Below, piece by piece: positions 12,253 through 20,071 of a stretch of DNA of 20,071 bases. A model generated the notes under the pieces. That model had not been told where the DNA came from. It worked only from the letters and a program-made list of their open reading frames with translations, and did not search any database. Each line of letters begins with the position of its first letter. Within the stretch, counting starts at the first letter, position 1. Made by a program: the position numbers and the translations under genes. Source of the DNA: Candidatus Zixiibacteriota bacterium (GTDB lineage Bacteria; Zixibacteria; MSB-5A5; CAIYYT01); NCBI GenBank assembly GCA_026397575.1, contig JAPLUP010000469.1:1-20071 (forward strand). The letters run 5' to 3'.

Positions 12253-14466
12253 ATGAAGACGCTTGGTGTCATATTGGCAATGGCGTTCGCGCTGCTGACG
12301 TCCGTGGTATCTGCGCAAGAACACGTATCCTCTATCCATCTGGGCAGCCGTTACGAAAAGATCGTCGAGCGGAATGGCTACTGGTACCTGGTTGGGCAGT
12401 GGGGATTGGAATGCTGGAGGTTTGACGAACACAAACAGTTTGTCAAGCTCTCCGAAGTGCCGACTCCGGGTATCGCCCAGTGGGTGGCGCTGGAGGGCAA
12501 CTACGCCTATGTCGCCGATGGCTGGGAAGGGCTGACCATTGTCGACGTCTCCAATCCTCACAACCTGCGATTCGTCTCGAATTTTATGCCCACCCCCATT
12601 AGCTTTGGCGCCCTGCCGGGATACTTTGAACATGTTGCCGTCAAAGACCACATCGTCTATTTGACCGGACGCTATGGCATCGCGGTGATCGACGCAACTG
12701 CGCCGCAAACACCGGTTCAGATCGACAGAATCTACTACGCTGACACCCTCTACGGCGTCTTCATGGACGAAGGCAATCGCGTCGGGATGGTCGTCTTCCA
12801 TGATTCCACAATGTACGTTGCCTATACCGGCACCCCAAACTGGGAAAAATATCCGCCCGGTATTTACCAATACGACATTTCCGACCCGCGCGATATCAGA
12901 CTCGAAAGGACGTATGGAGACCTGCCCTGCGCGGGCAAGTTTCTGGCAATTCAGGATTCCGCGCTTTTCGTCGCCGGCATTTGGGCAATGAAGGCATTTC
13001 GGATCGCAAGCGACTCTCTCATCGCCAAGGATTCGATCACCGACATGACCATGATAACCCAGCTCGGCGATCCGGAGGACATCTCCCTTTCCGGGAATAC
13101 CCTCCTGTTAGCGGGCACTGGCGGAAAGACTTCCGGGGGGATTGCGAATATCAATGTCGCAAACTTGGATTCAATATACTATGTGGAAATCTACGAGACG
13201 CCGGTCCACTTCAACTGCGCCGCCATAGCGGATTCGACGGCCATTGCTGGGTATTTCCACTATGACTTGCTTCTGCTGGACTTGATGCCCGACGGCACGC
13301 TCGACTCGACTGATTTTGTGAAGAGCGCGGGGAACATACAAGGCCTGTCGTTGTATGCTGACCACCTCTTCGTGGGAGACCTTTCCAATGGGGTTCTTAT
13401 CTATGATGTTACTGACAGGGTGTACCCCTCATTGGTCAGCAGAATTCCGATCAAATCCCCTATCTCACCGACCGTGTTGGACGGGTATCTCTTTGTCGGA
13501 AGTATCGGCTCCGGGACGATGGTCTACGATGTTCAGAGTCCTGCCGACCCAGTTCTGACAGATTCGCTACCGGATAGCAAGCGCTCGGGATTCTGCAAGT
13601 GGGGCGACCTGATTTTCATGGGAACAAACGATGGAGTTGACATATTCGATTTCTCCACCGCCAAGCTGAGGTTTGTCGGCTTCTCGACGGCTGGGGGTGG
13701 CCATGAAATGATTATCAGGGACAGCATTCTCTTTAGTCCAGGGGGTGCCGCGAAAATCAACAGCGACACGACGCTAACCTTCCTATCGAGAATCGGGAGC
13801 ACCATGACCGGTTTTGATCTGGTTGATAGCTTCTATTTCGCCTCGCGCGGCTATTTTGGTCTTCATATTTTCAATGTAGCCAACCCGAGCATACCGTTGT
13901 ACGTGACCCGTTGGGATACGTTTACTTATGCCAACCCACCGGGTGACGGGCGCGACGTCAGGGTTCTGGGAACCACCGCGCTGCTGCTGGATGGCGACTG
14001 GGGTATTACCGAGATTGATGTCGCCAATCCTCTCCAGCCGCAGTTCATCAAACGAATAACGACGCCCAGCAGTGCCAATGGTATGTGTTATGATGATCGC
14101 TATTTCTACGTGGCAGATTTTCTGGGAGTGGAGATTTTCTCCTATGATTTCTCGACAGACACGGAGGTAGTGGATCCTCCTTTGCCCCGATCCTTCACGC
14201 TTTACCAGAACTACCCCAATCCCTTCAACTCGCAGACGGTGATTGCCTATGACCTTCCCAAACCGTCAGACGTTGACCTGTCGATTTTCAATAGCCTTGG
14301 GCAGCGTGTAAAGACCTTACGCGTCGACGCACAGACTGAAGGAATACATTCCTACAATTGGGACGGAACCTCAAACTCGGGAAAGGAGGTGGCGAGTGGT
14401 ATTTACTTCTACCGGCTAAGCGCGAACAACATCAACAGTACCAAAAAAATGATCTTGCTTCGATAG
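12253..14466 (+). CDS. Secreted LVIVD-repeat beta-propeller protein with C-terminal sorting domain
   Basis: The 737-residue product has a Sec signal peptide (MKTLGVILAMAFALLTSVVSA, cleavage likely after Ala21). Residues 40-640 are repeated blade-like units of the LVIVD type: YAYVADGWEGLTIVDVSNPH, VYLTGRYGIAVIDATAPQTP, HLFVGDLSNGVLIYDVTDR, YLFVGSIGSGTMVYDVQSP, FASRGYFGLHIFNVANPSIP and ALLLDGDWGITEIDVANPLQ. The C-terminal 90 residues (from about 645) are a type A sorting/FlgD-like Ig module: FTLYQNYPNPFNSQTVIAYD, SIFNSLGQRVKTL, YNWDGTSNSGKEVASGIYFY and a final KKMILLR. In Bacteroidota this module directs export by the type IX system; in Zixibacteria-like genomes the same module is frequent but its exporter is less clear. 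The protein should be extracellular or surface-bound. The substrate is unknown. Confidence 0.9.
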   Translation: MKTLGVILAMAFALLTSVVSAQEHVSSIHLGSRYEKIVERNGYWYLVGQWGLECWRFDEHKQFVKLSEVPTPGIAQWVALEGNYAYVADGWEGLTIVDVSNPHNLRFVSNFMPTPISFGALPGYFEHVAVKDHIVYLTGRYGIAVIDATAPQTPVQIDRIYYADTLYGVFMDEGNRVGMVVFHDSTMYVAYTGTPNWEKYPPGIYQYDISDPRDIRLERTYGDLPCAGKFLAIQDSALFVAGIWAMKAFRIASDSLIAKDSITDMTMITQLGDPEDISLSGNTLLLAGTGGKTSGGIANINVANLDSIYYVEIYETPVHFNCAAIADSTAIAGYFHYDLLLLDLMPDGTLDSTDFVKSAGNIQGLSLYADHLFVGDLSNGVLIYDVTDRVYPSLVSRIPIKSPISPTVLDGYLFVGSIGSGTMVYDVQSPADPVLTDSLPDSKRSGFCKWGDLIFMGTNDGVDIFDFSTAKLRFVGFSTAGGGHEMIIRDSILFSPGGAAKINSDTTLTFLSRIGSTMTGFDLVDSFYFASRGYFGLHIFNVANPSIPLYVTRWDTFTYANPPGDGRDVRVLGTTALLLDGDWGITEIDVANPLQPQFIKRITTPSSANGMCYDDRYFYVADFLGVEIFSYDFSTDTEVVDPPLPRSFTLYQNYPNPFNSQTVIAYDLPKPSDVDLSIFNSLGQRVKTLRVDAQTEGIHSYNWDGTSNSGKEVASGIYFYRLSANNINSTKKMILLR

Positions 14467-14496
14467 GGAGTGTTGAATCAGCCCGTTGGGTTTGAA

Positions 14497-14573
14497 GTCG
14501 CGGCTGAAGCCGCTCCTACAGCTGAACGAAACGTGCTGCTAAGGTTGTTTGTAGGAGCAGCTTTAGCCGCGAC
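14497..14573. repeat. REP-like inverted pair
   Basis: The units at 14497-14520 and 14550-14573 are inverted copies matching at 22 of 24 positions, separated by 29 nt. Each contains its own small hairpin (GCGGCT-GA-AGCCGC in the first) and ends in CTCCTACA. The core resembles REP sequences known from Pseudomonas and Xanthomonadaceae. It lies just after the propeller gene and may aid 3'-end stability or termination. Confidence 0.8.
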
Positions 14574-14659
14574 AGCGCCAGAGAGGCATATACTCTTTGG
14601 TCGTAGTAACAGCCTCGCTGAGGTTTTTCAACAGTCCCGATAGCAGGGGAGGAATCAAC

Positions 14660-16360
14660 ATGAACAAGATAATTAGGGCGGCAGTGATATTTCAATTCCT
14701 GAGCCTTTTCACATTTCCGATTGCCGCACAGGAATCACCAGAGATAGTCAAAGGGACTGTCGATCTGGTTCTGAGAGCAAACGTTACCATAACCCATCAC
14801 CCAACATCGATCGAAACGGGCTATCCGTCATTTGACTCTTTGTTGACTCGATTTGGTGTCACTTCTATGACTCCCGCTTTCGATTTGCCGGTCAAAGCCG
14901 AACATCTGGCGGTCTTCTATCGACTCAATATGGATGAGCACTGGGTTGTTCACTTCCCTGATTCCATCAGCGTTCACACGACCGCGACCGGTTTTGCTCT
15001 TGATGGCTTGGTGGAGAGTGCCGAACCGATCTCGTACGGCGTAGCTACCCTACTCCCCATTGACGCTGGATTCCACAGACAGTGGTATCATAATCAGCCA
15101 AACGGAGTCGACATCAACTCTCCCCAAGGGTGGGACTATGACACTTCGGCTGCGGGCGTCCTTGTGGCAGTCCTCGACGAAGGGATCGATTCGCTGCACC
15201 GGGAGCTGAACCGGAACCTCTGGATAAACGCGGCCGAGACTCTGGCTACCCACGGAGACCCCGGCACGCACCAATTCGTACCGGATGGCATCGATGATGA
15301 CGGTAACGGCAAAGCAGATGACTTTTACGGGTGGGACTTCAGCGGTGCCGGTGACGCTGACCCGAAGCCGGATTACTACGACAACCCGCCCTGCACCCAA
15401 ACAGACCTCGATAAAATGAATCATGGGACGAGGGTCGCGGGTGTGTTGATGGCGCAGAACAGTTTATGGCTCACCGATGGCAACGACATGGTGGGAGTAA
15501 TGTGGTACGGTTCTGTTCTCAATGTGAAAGTGACGAACCCAGGTGGTGTGACAAACCCGGACAAGTATGCTGCTGCAATCCAGTACGCGGCTCAAACCGG
15601 CGCGAAAGTAATCAGTATGAGCTTCGCCTTCCCTTACCCGGGGTCGAACTTGGGAACCGCCGTCCAGTATGCCGACCAATTGGGCTCCGTCCAGGTGGCC
15701 GGAGTGCCTAATCCTGGTCAGGACGGCGAGTATCCCTGGAAATACCCTCAGGTGATTGGGGTCTACCGGATAGATGCGAACGGTCAGAATGAGCCGCACC
15801 CGATCTACCGGTTGGACACAACATGTGTCGTTGCCCCGGGATTTAACATTTACACAACGGACGCTTTGGTGCCAGGACGGGGTTGGCCCGACACTCTATG
15901 TGAGGAGTTCGTTGGCGCCGACTACTCCTACCTGACTGGAACTTCCCTGGCAACGCCTATTGTTGCCGGAGTAGCCGCGATGATGATCGCGCATCGAAAG
16001 CAGCTATTTGGCAGTCTCGGCGAAATCACACCGGCGCTGGCAAGGGAGATTGTTTGGTGGACTACTGACGATTACGGTCCTCCGGGCTTCGATAGTCTGT
16101 ACGGCCGTGGCAAGGTTAATTTGCAAAAGGCGATGCTGGTTGTGGGACATGGTGACGTCAACAACGATCATTCCCTTGACATCAATGATCCAGTCTACCT
16201 GATCAACTACATCTTCAATGGTGGGCCTCCACCACAGCCCCAAGTTATGGTAGGTGATTCTAACTGTGACGGCGAGATAGACATCTCCGATGTCGTCTAT
16301 TTACTCAACTATGTATTCGAGGTAGGAGCTCCACCACCTATCTGCTTCCAAGGCCCGTAG
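14660..16360 (+). CDS. Secreted subtilisin-family (S8) peptidase with dockerin repeats
   Basis: The product is 566 residues from the ATG at 14660, with GGGGAGG seven bases upstream; the frame extends back to 14597 without a ribosome-binding site. Signal peptide residues 1-23 end in IAA-QE. A propeptide-like region (about 30-145) precedes the S8 domain. The triad is Asp173 in VAVLDEGID, His255 in NHGTRVAGVL and Ser429 in GTSLATPIVAG; Asn351 in VAGVPNPG is the likely oxyanion residue. DEG instead of the usual D[ST]G, and PN instead of GN, are unusual. A DDDGNGKADD loop (212-221) may bind calcium. Residues 498-519 (GDVNNDHSLDINDPVYLINY) and 532-553 (GDSNCDGEIDISDVVYLLNY) are two dockerin-type calcium-binding repeats. 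Dockerins bind cohesins, and cohesin-like lipoproteins are encoded nearby. Confidence 0.92.
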   Translation: MNKIIRAAVIFQFLSLFTFPIAAQESPEIVKGTVDLVLRANVTITHHPTSIETGYPSFDSLLTRFGVTSMTPAFDLPVKAEHLAVFYRLNMDEHWVVHFPDSISVHTTATGFALDGLVESAEPISYGVATLLPIDAGFHRQWYHNQPNGVDINSPQGWDYDTSAAGVLVAVLDEGIDSLHRELNRNLWINAAETLATHGDPGTHQFVPDGIDDDGNGKADDFYGWDFSGAGDADPKPDYYDNPPCTQTDLDKMNHGTRVAGVLMAQNSLWLTDGNDMVGVMWYGSVLNVKVTNPGGVTNPDKYAAAIQYAAQTGAKVISMSFAFPYPGSNLGTAVQYADQLGSVQVAGVPNPGQDGEYPWKYPQVIGVYRIDANGQNEPHPIYRLDTTCVVAPGFNIYTTDALVPGRGWPDTLCEEFVGADYSYLTGTSLATPIVAGVAAMMIAHRKQLFGSLGEITPALAREIVWWTTDDYGPPGFDSLYGRGKVNLQKAMLVVGHGDVNNDHSLDINDPVYLINYIFNGGPPPQPQVMVGDSNCDGEIDISDVVYLLNYVFEVGAPPPICFQGP

Positions 16361-16412
16361 TAACGTCGATTTGGTCCCGGTGTGGTAGACGTCATGAGGG
16401 TGTCTCATCGGA

Positions 16413-16544
16413 TTGTCAAGGGCTGTCAAAAGGCGTGCAGAGAATGCGGGAACCGCTGAGGCAGTTGAGGTGTTCATCAAGGAACAGATTGCGAAAGCGC
16501 AGTTTGAGTACGATCTCGGAATGACTGATGAACGCAGTGCTTGA
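16413..16544 (+). other. Short coding-like segment upstream of ferritin
   Basis: A 43-codon frame from a TTG at 16413 to TGA at 16542 reads AENAGTAEAVEVFIKEQIAK then AQFEYDLGMTDERSA. Its composition is protein-like (amphipathic, acidic/basic alternation), yet there is no ribosome-binding site. It could be the tail of a lost gene, a small protein, or chance. No family recognised. Confidence 0.25.
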
Positions 16545-16572
16545 TGAGCACTGAGATAGAGGAGTAATTCAG

Positions 16573-17064
16573 ATGATGATTTCTGAAACAATGGCGGCGA
16601 AGTTAAACCAACAAGTAAAAGAGGAATTCTTCTCCTATTGGACCTACCTTGCCATGGCATACCGGTTCGAATCGATGAGTCTAAAGGGGTTCGCCAAGTG
16701 GTATCAACTCCAGGCGGACGAGGAAAAGGGTCACGCGCTGAAAATTGCCGGCTATCTGGTCGAACAGGGCGCCGACGTCAAGCTGACAGCGCTCGACAAT
16801 CCCAAGAACGATTATGCTTCGGCACAGGAAATCGTGCAGGTCACCGTCGAGCACGAAAAGAAAATCACCCGACTAATTCACGAACTGATGGCGCTGGCCA
16901 ACAAAGAAGATGACTTCGCCACCGCCAGCTTCCTGGGTTGGTTCGTTGATGAACAGGTTGAGGAGGTTTCGGTCGCTCAGCAGTTGTTAGACCTGGTCAA
17001 ACTTGCGAGTGACAAAGTGCAACTTCTGCTCATGGAAAACCGCATCTTCGCGCTGCGCGAATAG
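16573..17064 (+). CDS. ftnA: Bacterial non-haem ferritin
   Basis: The 163-residue product has the usual FtnA length and four-helix pattern. The ATG at 16573 has GAGGAG (16559-16564) eight bases before it; a second ATG follows directly. Ferroxidase residues are present: Glu18 in KEEFFSYWTYL, Glu51 and His54 in ADEEKGHALKI, Glu95 region in TVEHEKKIT, Gln/Glu127-131 in WFVDEQVEEV. The absence of a haem-binding Met and the WFVDEQVEE motif favour ferritin over bacterioferritin. It oxidises Fe(II) and stores iron as a 24-mer in the cytoplasm, limiting Fenton chemistry. It is convergent with the DUF3592 gene. No Fur box was recognised. The symbol is given by family, not by proven orthology. Confidence 0.93.
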   Translation: MMISETMAAKLNQQVKEEFFSYWTYLAMAYRFESMSLKGFAKWYQLQADEEKGHALKIAGYLVEQGADVKLTALDNPKNDYASAQEIVQVTVEHEKKITRLIHELMALANKEDDFATASFLGWFVDEQVEEVSVAQQLLDLVKLASDKVQLLLMENRIFALRE

Positions 17065-17124
17065 CATTCGACGAGTAATAGAAACACCAGACGTTTACCA
17101 ACCGATACAAGAGCAGTCACCCAG

Positions 17125-17697
17125 TTAGCGGCCGCTCTTTTCTTGTAAATGCTTCGTCCGTCGCCGTCCAACCAGAAAAACGGCAAGCACAACAACACCC
17201 AGAAGCGACCCAAACACTGCCGTCGATAATCGCACATACACGTTCCAAGGCACATTAGCGCGCAGCCGCGAAATACCCGGACAGGCGGGATCGTAATGCA
17301 CGGTAATCGCCGCACTGGGAGTGTAGTCGGCAACTGACTTCTCGGCGACATCGAGTCGAACGTTCCGGGTGCCAAATCCCGGTACTCCCAGATCGGTCAC
17401 GCCTGTATGCACGGAGTCGCCGACCTGATAGCTGTAAGTGATTTTGGGCACGAACGCTCGTTTGCCAACTACTTCCGCCGAGATCACCTTGCCCGTGGCT
17501 GCGGGCCAGCGTGCCGTCGCCAAATACCATTCCAACCGTATTGTCTCCCGATAACCAAGCAGGGCGGCGAGGACTAAACAAATTGCTGCCGCTGTGCCAA
17601 CTACCGGACGCAGACGGACCGGCCGTCTCCACACAAACAGACATGCCGCCAAGGCCGTCAAAACGATTAGCGCCAGCCAGACAATTACTATCACCAT
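17125..17697 (-). CDS. DUF3592 membrane protein
   Basis: The product is 190 residues from an ATG at 17697 with GGAG eight bases upstream. The open frame extends to 17859, but that part is arginine-rich, overlaps the divergent carboxylase promoter region and is not family-like. Two N-terminal membrane helices (about 2-22 and 32-48) lead into a soluble beta domain with the DUF3592 pattern: RWPAATGKVISAEV, VPKITYSYQVGDSVHTG, VADYTPSAAITVHYDPACPG and SRLRAN. A third helix (about 155-178) and a basic tail (RRRTKHLQEK) end the protein. The soluble domain should lie outside the cytoplasm or in the periplasm. The function of DUF3592 is not established. Confidence 0.8.
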   Translation of the reverse strand: MVIVIVWLALIVLTALAACLFVWRRPVRLRPVVGTAAAICLVLAALLGYRETIRLEWYLATARWPAATGKVISAEVVGKRAFVPKITYSYQVGDSVHTGVTDLGVPGFGTRNVRLDVAEKSVADYTPSAAITVHYDPACPGISRLRANVPWNVYVRLSTAVFGSLLGVVVLAVFLVGRRRTKHLQEKSGR

Positions 17698-17731
17698 TCC
17701 CGGACTCCGATTTCCGACTCGTGTTCGGCCT

Positions 17732-17760
17732 ATTCTGTCTGTTTGACGCTCGGTTGTCAA
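17732..17760 (-). promoter_or_regulatory. Sigma-70-type promoter of the DUF3592 gene
   Basis: On the minus strand, perfect TTGACA (17760-17755), a 17-nt spacer and CAGAAT (17737-17732, four of six). Predicted start is about 25-30 nt before the ATG at 17697. Confidence 0.5.
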
Positions 17761-17809
17761 CCGCGATTTGCTGAATTGAGTGCGAGCCGACCTACCCGTG
17801 TGATTGCGT

Positions 17810-17837
17810 TTGACTAACGGCCGGGATTGTTTATCTT
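17810..17837 (+). promoter_or_regulatory. Sigma-70-type promoter of the carboxylase operon
   Basis: TTGACT (17810-17815), a 16-nt spacer and TATCTT (17832-17837). The leader would be only about 15 nt and lacks a clear Shine-Dalgarno. Confidence 0.45.
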
Positions 17838-17858
17838 CCCGCGAGATCTGATTGACCA

Positions 17859-19382
17859 ATGATTACTAAGATACTGATTGCTAACCGAGGCGAAATCGCC
17901 ATCCGCATCATCCGCGCCTGCCGTCATCTCGGCATTGGTAGCGTAGCGGTCTTCTCGGATGCTGATCGCGGAGCGCTACATGTGAGCATGGCGGACGAAG
18001 CCTATCACATCGGTAAGTCCCCGGCTTCTCAGAGTTATCTCGTAGGCGAAAAGATCATCGCGGTTGCGAAGCAAGCCGCTGCGGATGCTATCCATCCCGG
18101 CTATGGTTTTCTCGCGGAGAATTGGCGTTTTGCGCAGATGGTTGCCGACGCGGGATTGATCTTCATAGGCCCTTCCGCAGAAGCCATCAGATTGCTCGGC
18201 GACAAACTCGAAGCCCGCGCGTTAGCCGAGAAAGCCAAAGTGCCTGTCATTCCCGGCGGAGCGGTGCATCCCGATGATCTTGCCCATGCTAAAGCGTTCG
18301 CCAAGAAGTGCGGTTACCCGGTGTTGGTCAAAGCGGTCGCCGGTGGCGGTGGCAAGGGCATGCGCATTGTCAGAGAAGCGAACGAACTGGCTGCCGCGCT
18401 GACAGCTTGCGGCAGCGAGGCGAAGTCGGCATTTGGCGATGATCGCGTCTTTGTCGAGAAATATGTCACTCGACCGCGCCATATCGAAATTCAAATCGCC
18501 CGTGATCGTTTTGGCAACAGCGTCTATCTGGGCGAGAGAGAGTGCTCCATCCAACGACGGCATCAGAAGTTAATTGAAGAAGCGCCATCGGTGCTTGTCG
18601 ACGAGCCGCTTCGTAAAACGATGGGAGAAGTCGCACTCAAAGCAATCGCGGCAGCCAACTACGAAAACGTAGGTACGGTGGAATTTCTGGTCGACGCCGA
18701 CCGCAAGTTCTATTTCCTCGAAGTCAACACACGCTTACAGGTCGAGCATCCGGTGACGGAACTGGTGACCGGAATCGACCTCGTGAAGGAGCAAATTAGA
18801 ATCGCTGCCGGCGAAAAACTGTCGTTTACGCAAGATCAGATCAGGATCAAAGGTCACGCGCTCGAATGTCGTATCTGCGCGGAAGACCCCGCCAACGACT
18901 TCTTACCCAGCGCGGGACGAATTCTCAATTATCGCGCGCCCTCCGGTCCGGGTGTGCGCGTTGATTCGGGCGTTACGGAGAATTCCGAAGTGCCGCCCTA
19001 CTATGACTCATTGCTGGCGAAGCTTGTGACCTACGGGGCCACCCGGCAGGAGGCGATTGAGCGGATGCGCCAAGCGCTCGCGGAATTCCGCATTTCGGGG
19101 GTTGGTACTAACGTCTGCTTCCACGAATCGATCATGGAGCACCCCGTGTTCCTTGCCGGCAGACTCACTACCAATTTCGTCGCCGAGCATTTCACCGGCG
19201 GCAAATGTACCGGCCCGGCTGATTTGCATCTTACCGAAGCTGCGGCCATTGCGGCAGCGTTGCATCATTACTATGATTCGAACCGAATCAAGCAGATCAA
19301 CCTTGCTGCTATGCCGGTCTCCCGCTGGGGCGCGCAGGCCAGAACCGACGGCTTGCGTAACGACCACAGGGGCAAACCATGA
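17859..19382 (+). CDS. accC: Biotin carboxylase subunit of acetyl/propionyl-CoA carboxylase
   Basis: The 507-residue product covers the whole biotin carboxylase fold. It opens with ILIANRGEIAIRIIRA (5-20). ATP-grasp residues follow: Lys116 in LLGDKLEAR, Lys158 in YPVLVKA, the glycine loop GGGGKGM (162-168) and ERECSIQRRHQKLIEEAP (227-243). Metal and catalytic residues are Glu288, Asn290, Arg292 and Glu296 in FLEVNTRLQVEHPVTE. It carboxylates biotin on the carrier protein using ATP and bicarbonate. About 60 residues beyond the standard AccC end (~450) are less conserved, as in the alpha subunits of propionyl-CoA carboxylases. The 4-nt ATGA overlap with the carrier gene and the mutase gene behind it argue for propionyl-CoA rather than acetyl-CoA. 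The symbol reflects the family; a PccA-like role is the better functional guess. Confidence 0.93.
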   Translation: MITKILIANRGEIAIRIIRACRHLGIGSVAVFSDADRGALHVSMADEAYHIGKSPASQSYLVGEKIIAVAKQAAADAIHPGYGFLAENWRFAQMVADAGLIFIGPSAEAIRLLGDKLEARALAEKAKVPVIPGGAVHPDDLAHAKAFAKKCGYPVLVKAVAGGGGKGMRIVREANELAAALTACGSEAKSAFGDDRVFVEKYVTRPRHIEIQIARDRFGNSVYLGERECSIQRRHQKLIEEAPSVLVDEPLRKTMGEVALKAIAAANYENVGTVEFLVDADRKFYFLEVNTRLQVEHPVTELVTGIDLVKEQIRIAAGEKLSFTQDQIRIKGHALECRICAEDPANDFLPSAGRILNYRAPSGPGVRVDSGVTENSEVPPYYDSLLAKLVTYGATRQEAIERMRQALAEFRISGVGTNVCFHESIMEHPVFLAGRLTTNFVAEHFTGGKCTGPADLHLTEAAAIAAALHHYYDSNRIKQINLAAMPVSRWGAQARTDGLRNDHRGKP

Positions 19383-19894
19383 AGTATCAGGTGACCATCA
19401 ACGACCTGCCGATGACGGTTGACATCTCCGAGCAGGCAGGTGAACTCCGGGTCATAGTCGATGGCAGACTTATCACCAGCTCTGTAGTTACAGATAAGGA
19501 GCACAACCGCATGTTGATGTTGCTTGATGCCCGATCCTTTGATGCTGAAGTTTATCGCAGCAATGGCGTAACTTCCGTCTTGCTTGCCGGCAGAGAATTC
19601 CCTTGTATTGTCGAAGATGAACGTCTGGTGTTGATCCGCAAGGTTGCAGGTCTGACCACAGCCGGTCAAAACACCGTGCTCAAGGCGCCGATGCCGGGAC
19701 TAATCGTTCGGCTGTTGAAAAATGTCGGCGATACTGTCACGAAAGGCGAGAAATTGCTAATCGTCGAAGCGATGAAGATGGAAAACGAACTGAAATCCCC
19801 CATAGCCGGAAGGGTCAAGGAAATCCACGTCGCCGTCGGACGTCCTGTCGACAAGGGGCAGGTCCTCGTTACATTATCAGGTCATGACCAATAA
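19379..19894 (+). CDS. Biotin carboxyl carrier protein
   Basis: The 171-residue product starts at an ATG that overlaps the carboxylase stop (ATGA). Residues 1-90 form a variable beta-rich domain like the BT domain that joins carrier and carboxylase in propionyl-CoA carboxylases. Residues 100-168 are a biotinyl domain: [20 protein letters not shown], then VEAMKMENE with biotinylated Lys133, and [15 protein letters not shown]. It carries carboxybiotin between the carboxylase and a carboxyltransferase, which is not encoded in the window. Because this organism has separate carboxylase and carrier polypeptides, it resembles archaeal and sodium-pump-type split systems. It overlaps the next gene by 11 nt. 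Confidence 0.93.
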   Translation: MKYQVTINDLPMTVDISEQAGELRVIVDGRLITSSVVTDKEHNRMLMLLDARSFDAEVYRSNGVTSVLLAGREFPCIVEDERLVLIRKVAGLTTAGQNTVLKAPMPGLIVRLLKNVGDTVTKGEKLLIVEAMKMENELKSPIAGRVKEIHVAVGRPVDKGQVLVTLSGHDQ

Positions 19895-20071
19895 ATTCCA
19901 TAACGAGGACGATCAGTCCGGGTTTGACTACGAAGACAAACTTGGAGACCCGGGCGAATTTCCATACACGCGCGGCATCTATCCCGGTATGTACACCGAC
20001 CGCCTCTGGACTATGCGCCAGTATGCGGGGTTCGCGAGCGCGCGCGAATCGAATTTGCGCTATCGTTATCT
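19884..20071 (+). CDS. Methylmalonyl-CoA mutase large subunit, 3' end cut by window edge
   Basis: An ATG at 19884, inside the carrier gene, opens a frame that runs off the end. Its visible 62 residues include [40 protein letters not shown] and [10 protein letters not shown]. This is the highly conserved N-terminal block of B12-dependent methylmalonyl-CoA mutase ([22 protein letters not shown]...E.N.RY), including the Tyr and Arg that contact the substrate. The N-terminus before this block is shorter than usual (about 17 residues). The enzyme isomerises methylmalonyl-CoA and succinyl-CoA. Overlap with the carrier gene indicates one operon with the carboxylase. It could be another acyl-CoA mutase of this family, which the missing part would decide. 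Confidence 0.9.
   Translation, partial: MTNKFHNEDDQSGFDYEDKLGDPGEFPYTRGIYPGMYTDRLWTMRQYAGFASARESNLRYRY

Noticed and set aside
12235..12870. 211-codon minus-strand frame opposite the propeller gene
   Set aside because: Shadow of the strong propeller frame with its own promoter, ribosome-binding site and signal peptide.
17698..17859. N-terminal extension of the DUF3592 frame
   Set aside because: It would overlap the start of the divergent carboxylase gene and its promoter; the Arg/Ser-rich segment is not family-like.

Overview
This 20 kb window looks like chromosomal DNA from an uncultured, largely anaerobic or microaerophilic Gram-negative bacterium of the FCB side of the tree, most like candidate phylum Zixibacteria. 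The placement is an inference. It rests on a secreted beta-propeller protein with a C-terminal FTLYQNYPNPFN-type sorting domain, a secreted protease with paired dockerin repeats of the DxxYLxNYxF type, many lipobox proteins, a flavodiiron protein, and a methylmalonyl-CoA gene set. There is no CRISPR array or rRNA. One tRNA-Leu(UAA) is present.

Layout. (1) 1-1245: the 3' part of a tetratricopeptide-repeat protein. (2) 1250-3015: a tandem duplication of a complete transcription unit. Each copy has a sigma-54 -24/-12 promoter, a conserved upstream box exactly 140 nt before it, a small ZU5-like lipoprotein gene and a near-identical intrinsic terminator. (3) 3016-4407: a scar zone with a decayed acetate-transporter fragment, a GIY-YIG nuclease gene, and a frameshifted serine-recombinase C-terminus that runs into the 3' end of tRNA-Leu. 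(4) 4408-7327: two paralogous lipoproteins with a cohesin-like domain, separated by repeat-rich DNA and an AlbA_2/Schlafen-type gene whose stop codon lies in an integron attC-like box. (5) 7440-9627: a flavodiiron protein with a good sigma-70 promoter, a 549-bp non-coding stretch, and an RRM RNA-binding protein with a probable long leader. (6) 9680-11987, minus strand: a zinc-ribbon protein translationally overlapped with an SPFH/zinc-ribbon protein that has lost its N-terminus. (7) 12154-16360: a secreted LVIVD-type propeller protein, a REP-like inverted pair, and a subtilisin-family protease with dockerin repeats. (8) 16573-17697: ferritin and a convergent DUF3592 membrane protein. (9) 17810-20071: a tightly overlapped operon of biotin carboxylase, biotin carrier protein and the start of methylmalonyl-CoA mutase.

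How the genes fit together. The last operon joins acyl-CoA carboxylation to the methylmalonyl-CoA to succinyl-CoA step, as in propionate metabolism, but no carboxyltransferase is in view. The flavodiiron protein and ferritin suit oxygen/NO and iron handling in an anaerobe. The lipoproteins, propeller protein and protease form an envelope or surface set. The cohesin-like lipoproteins and the dockerin protease could be partners, which is a testable guess. The most distinctive signal is the duplicated sigma-54-driven lipoprotein unit.
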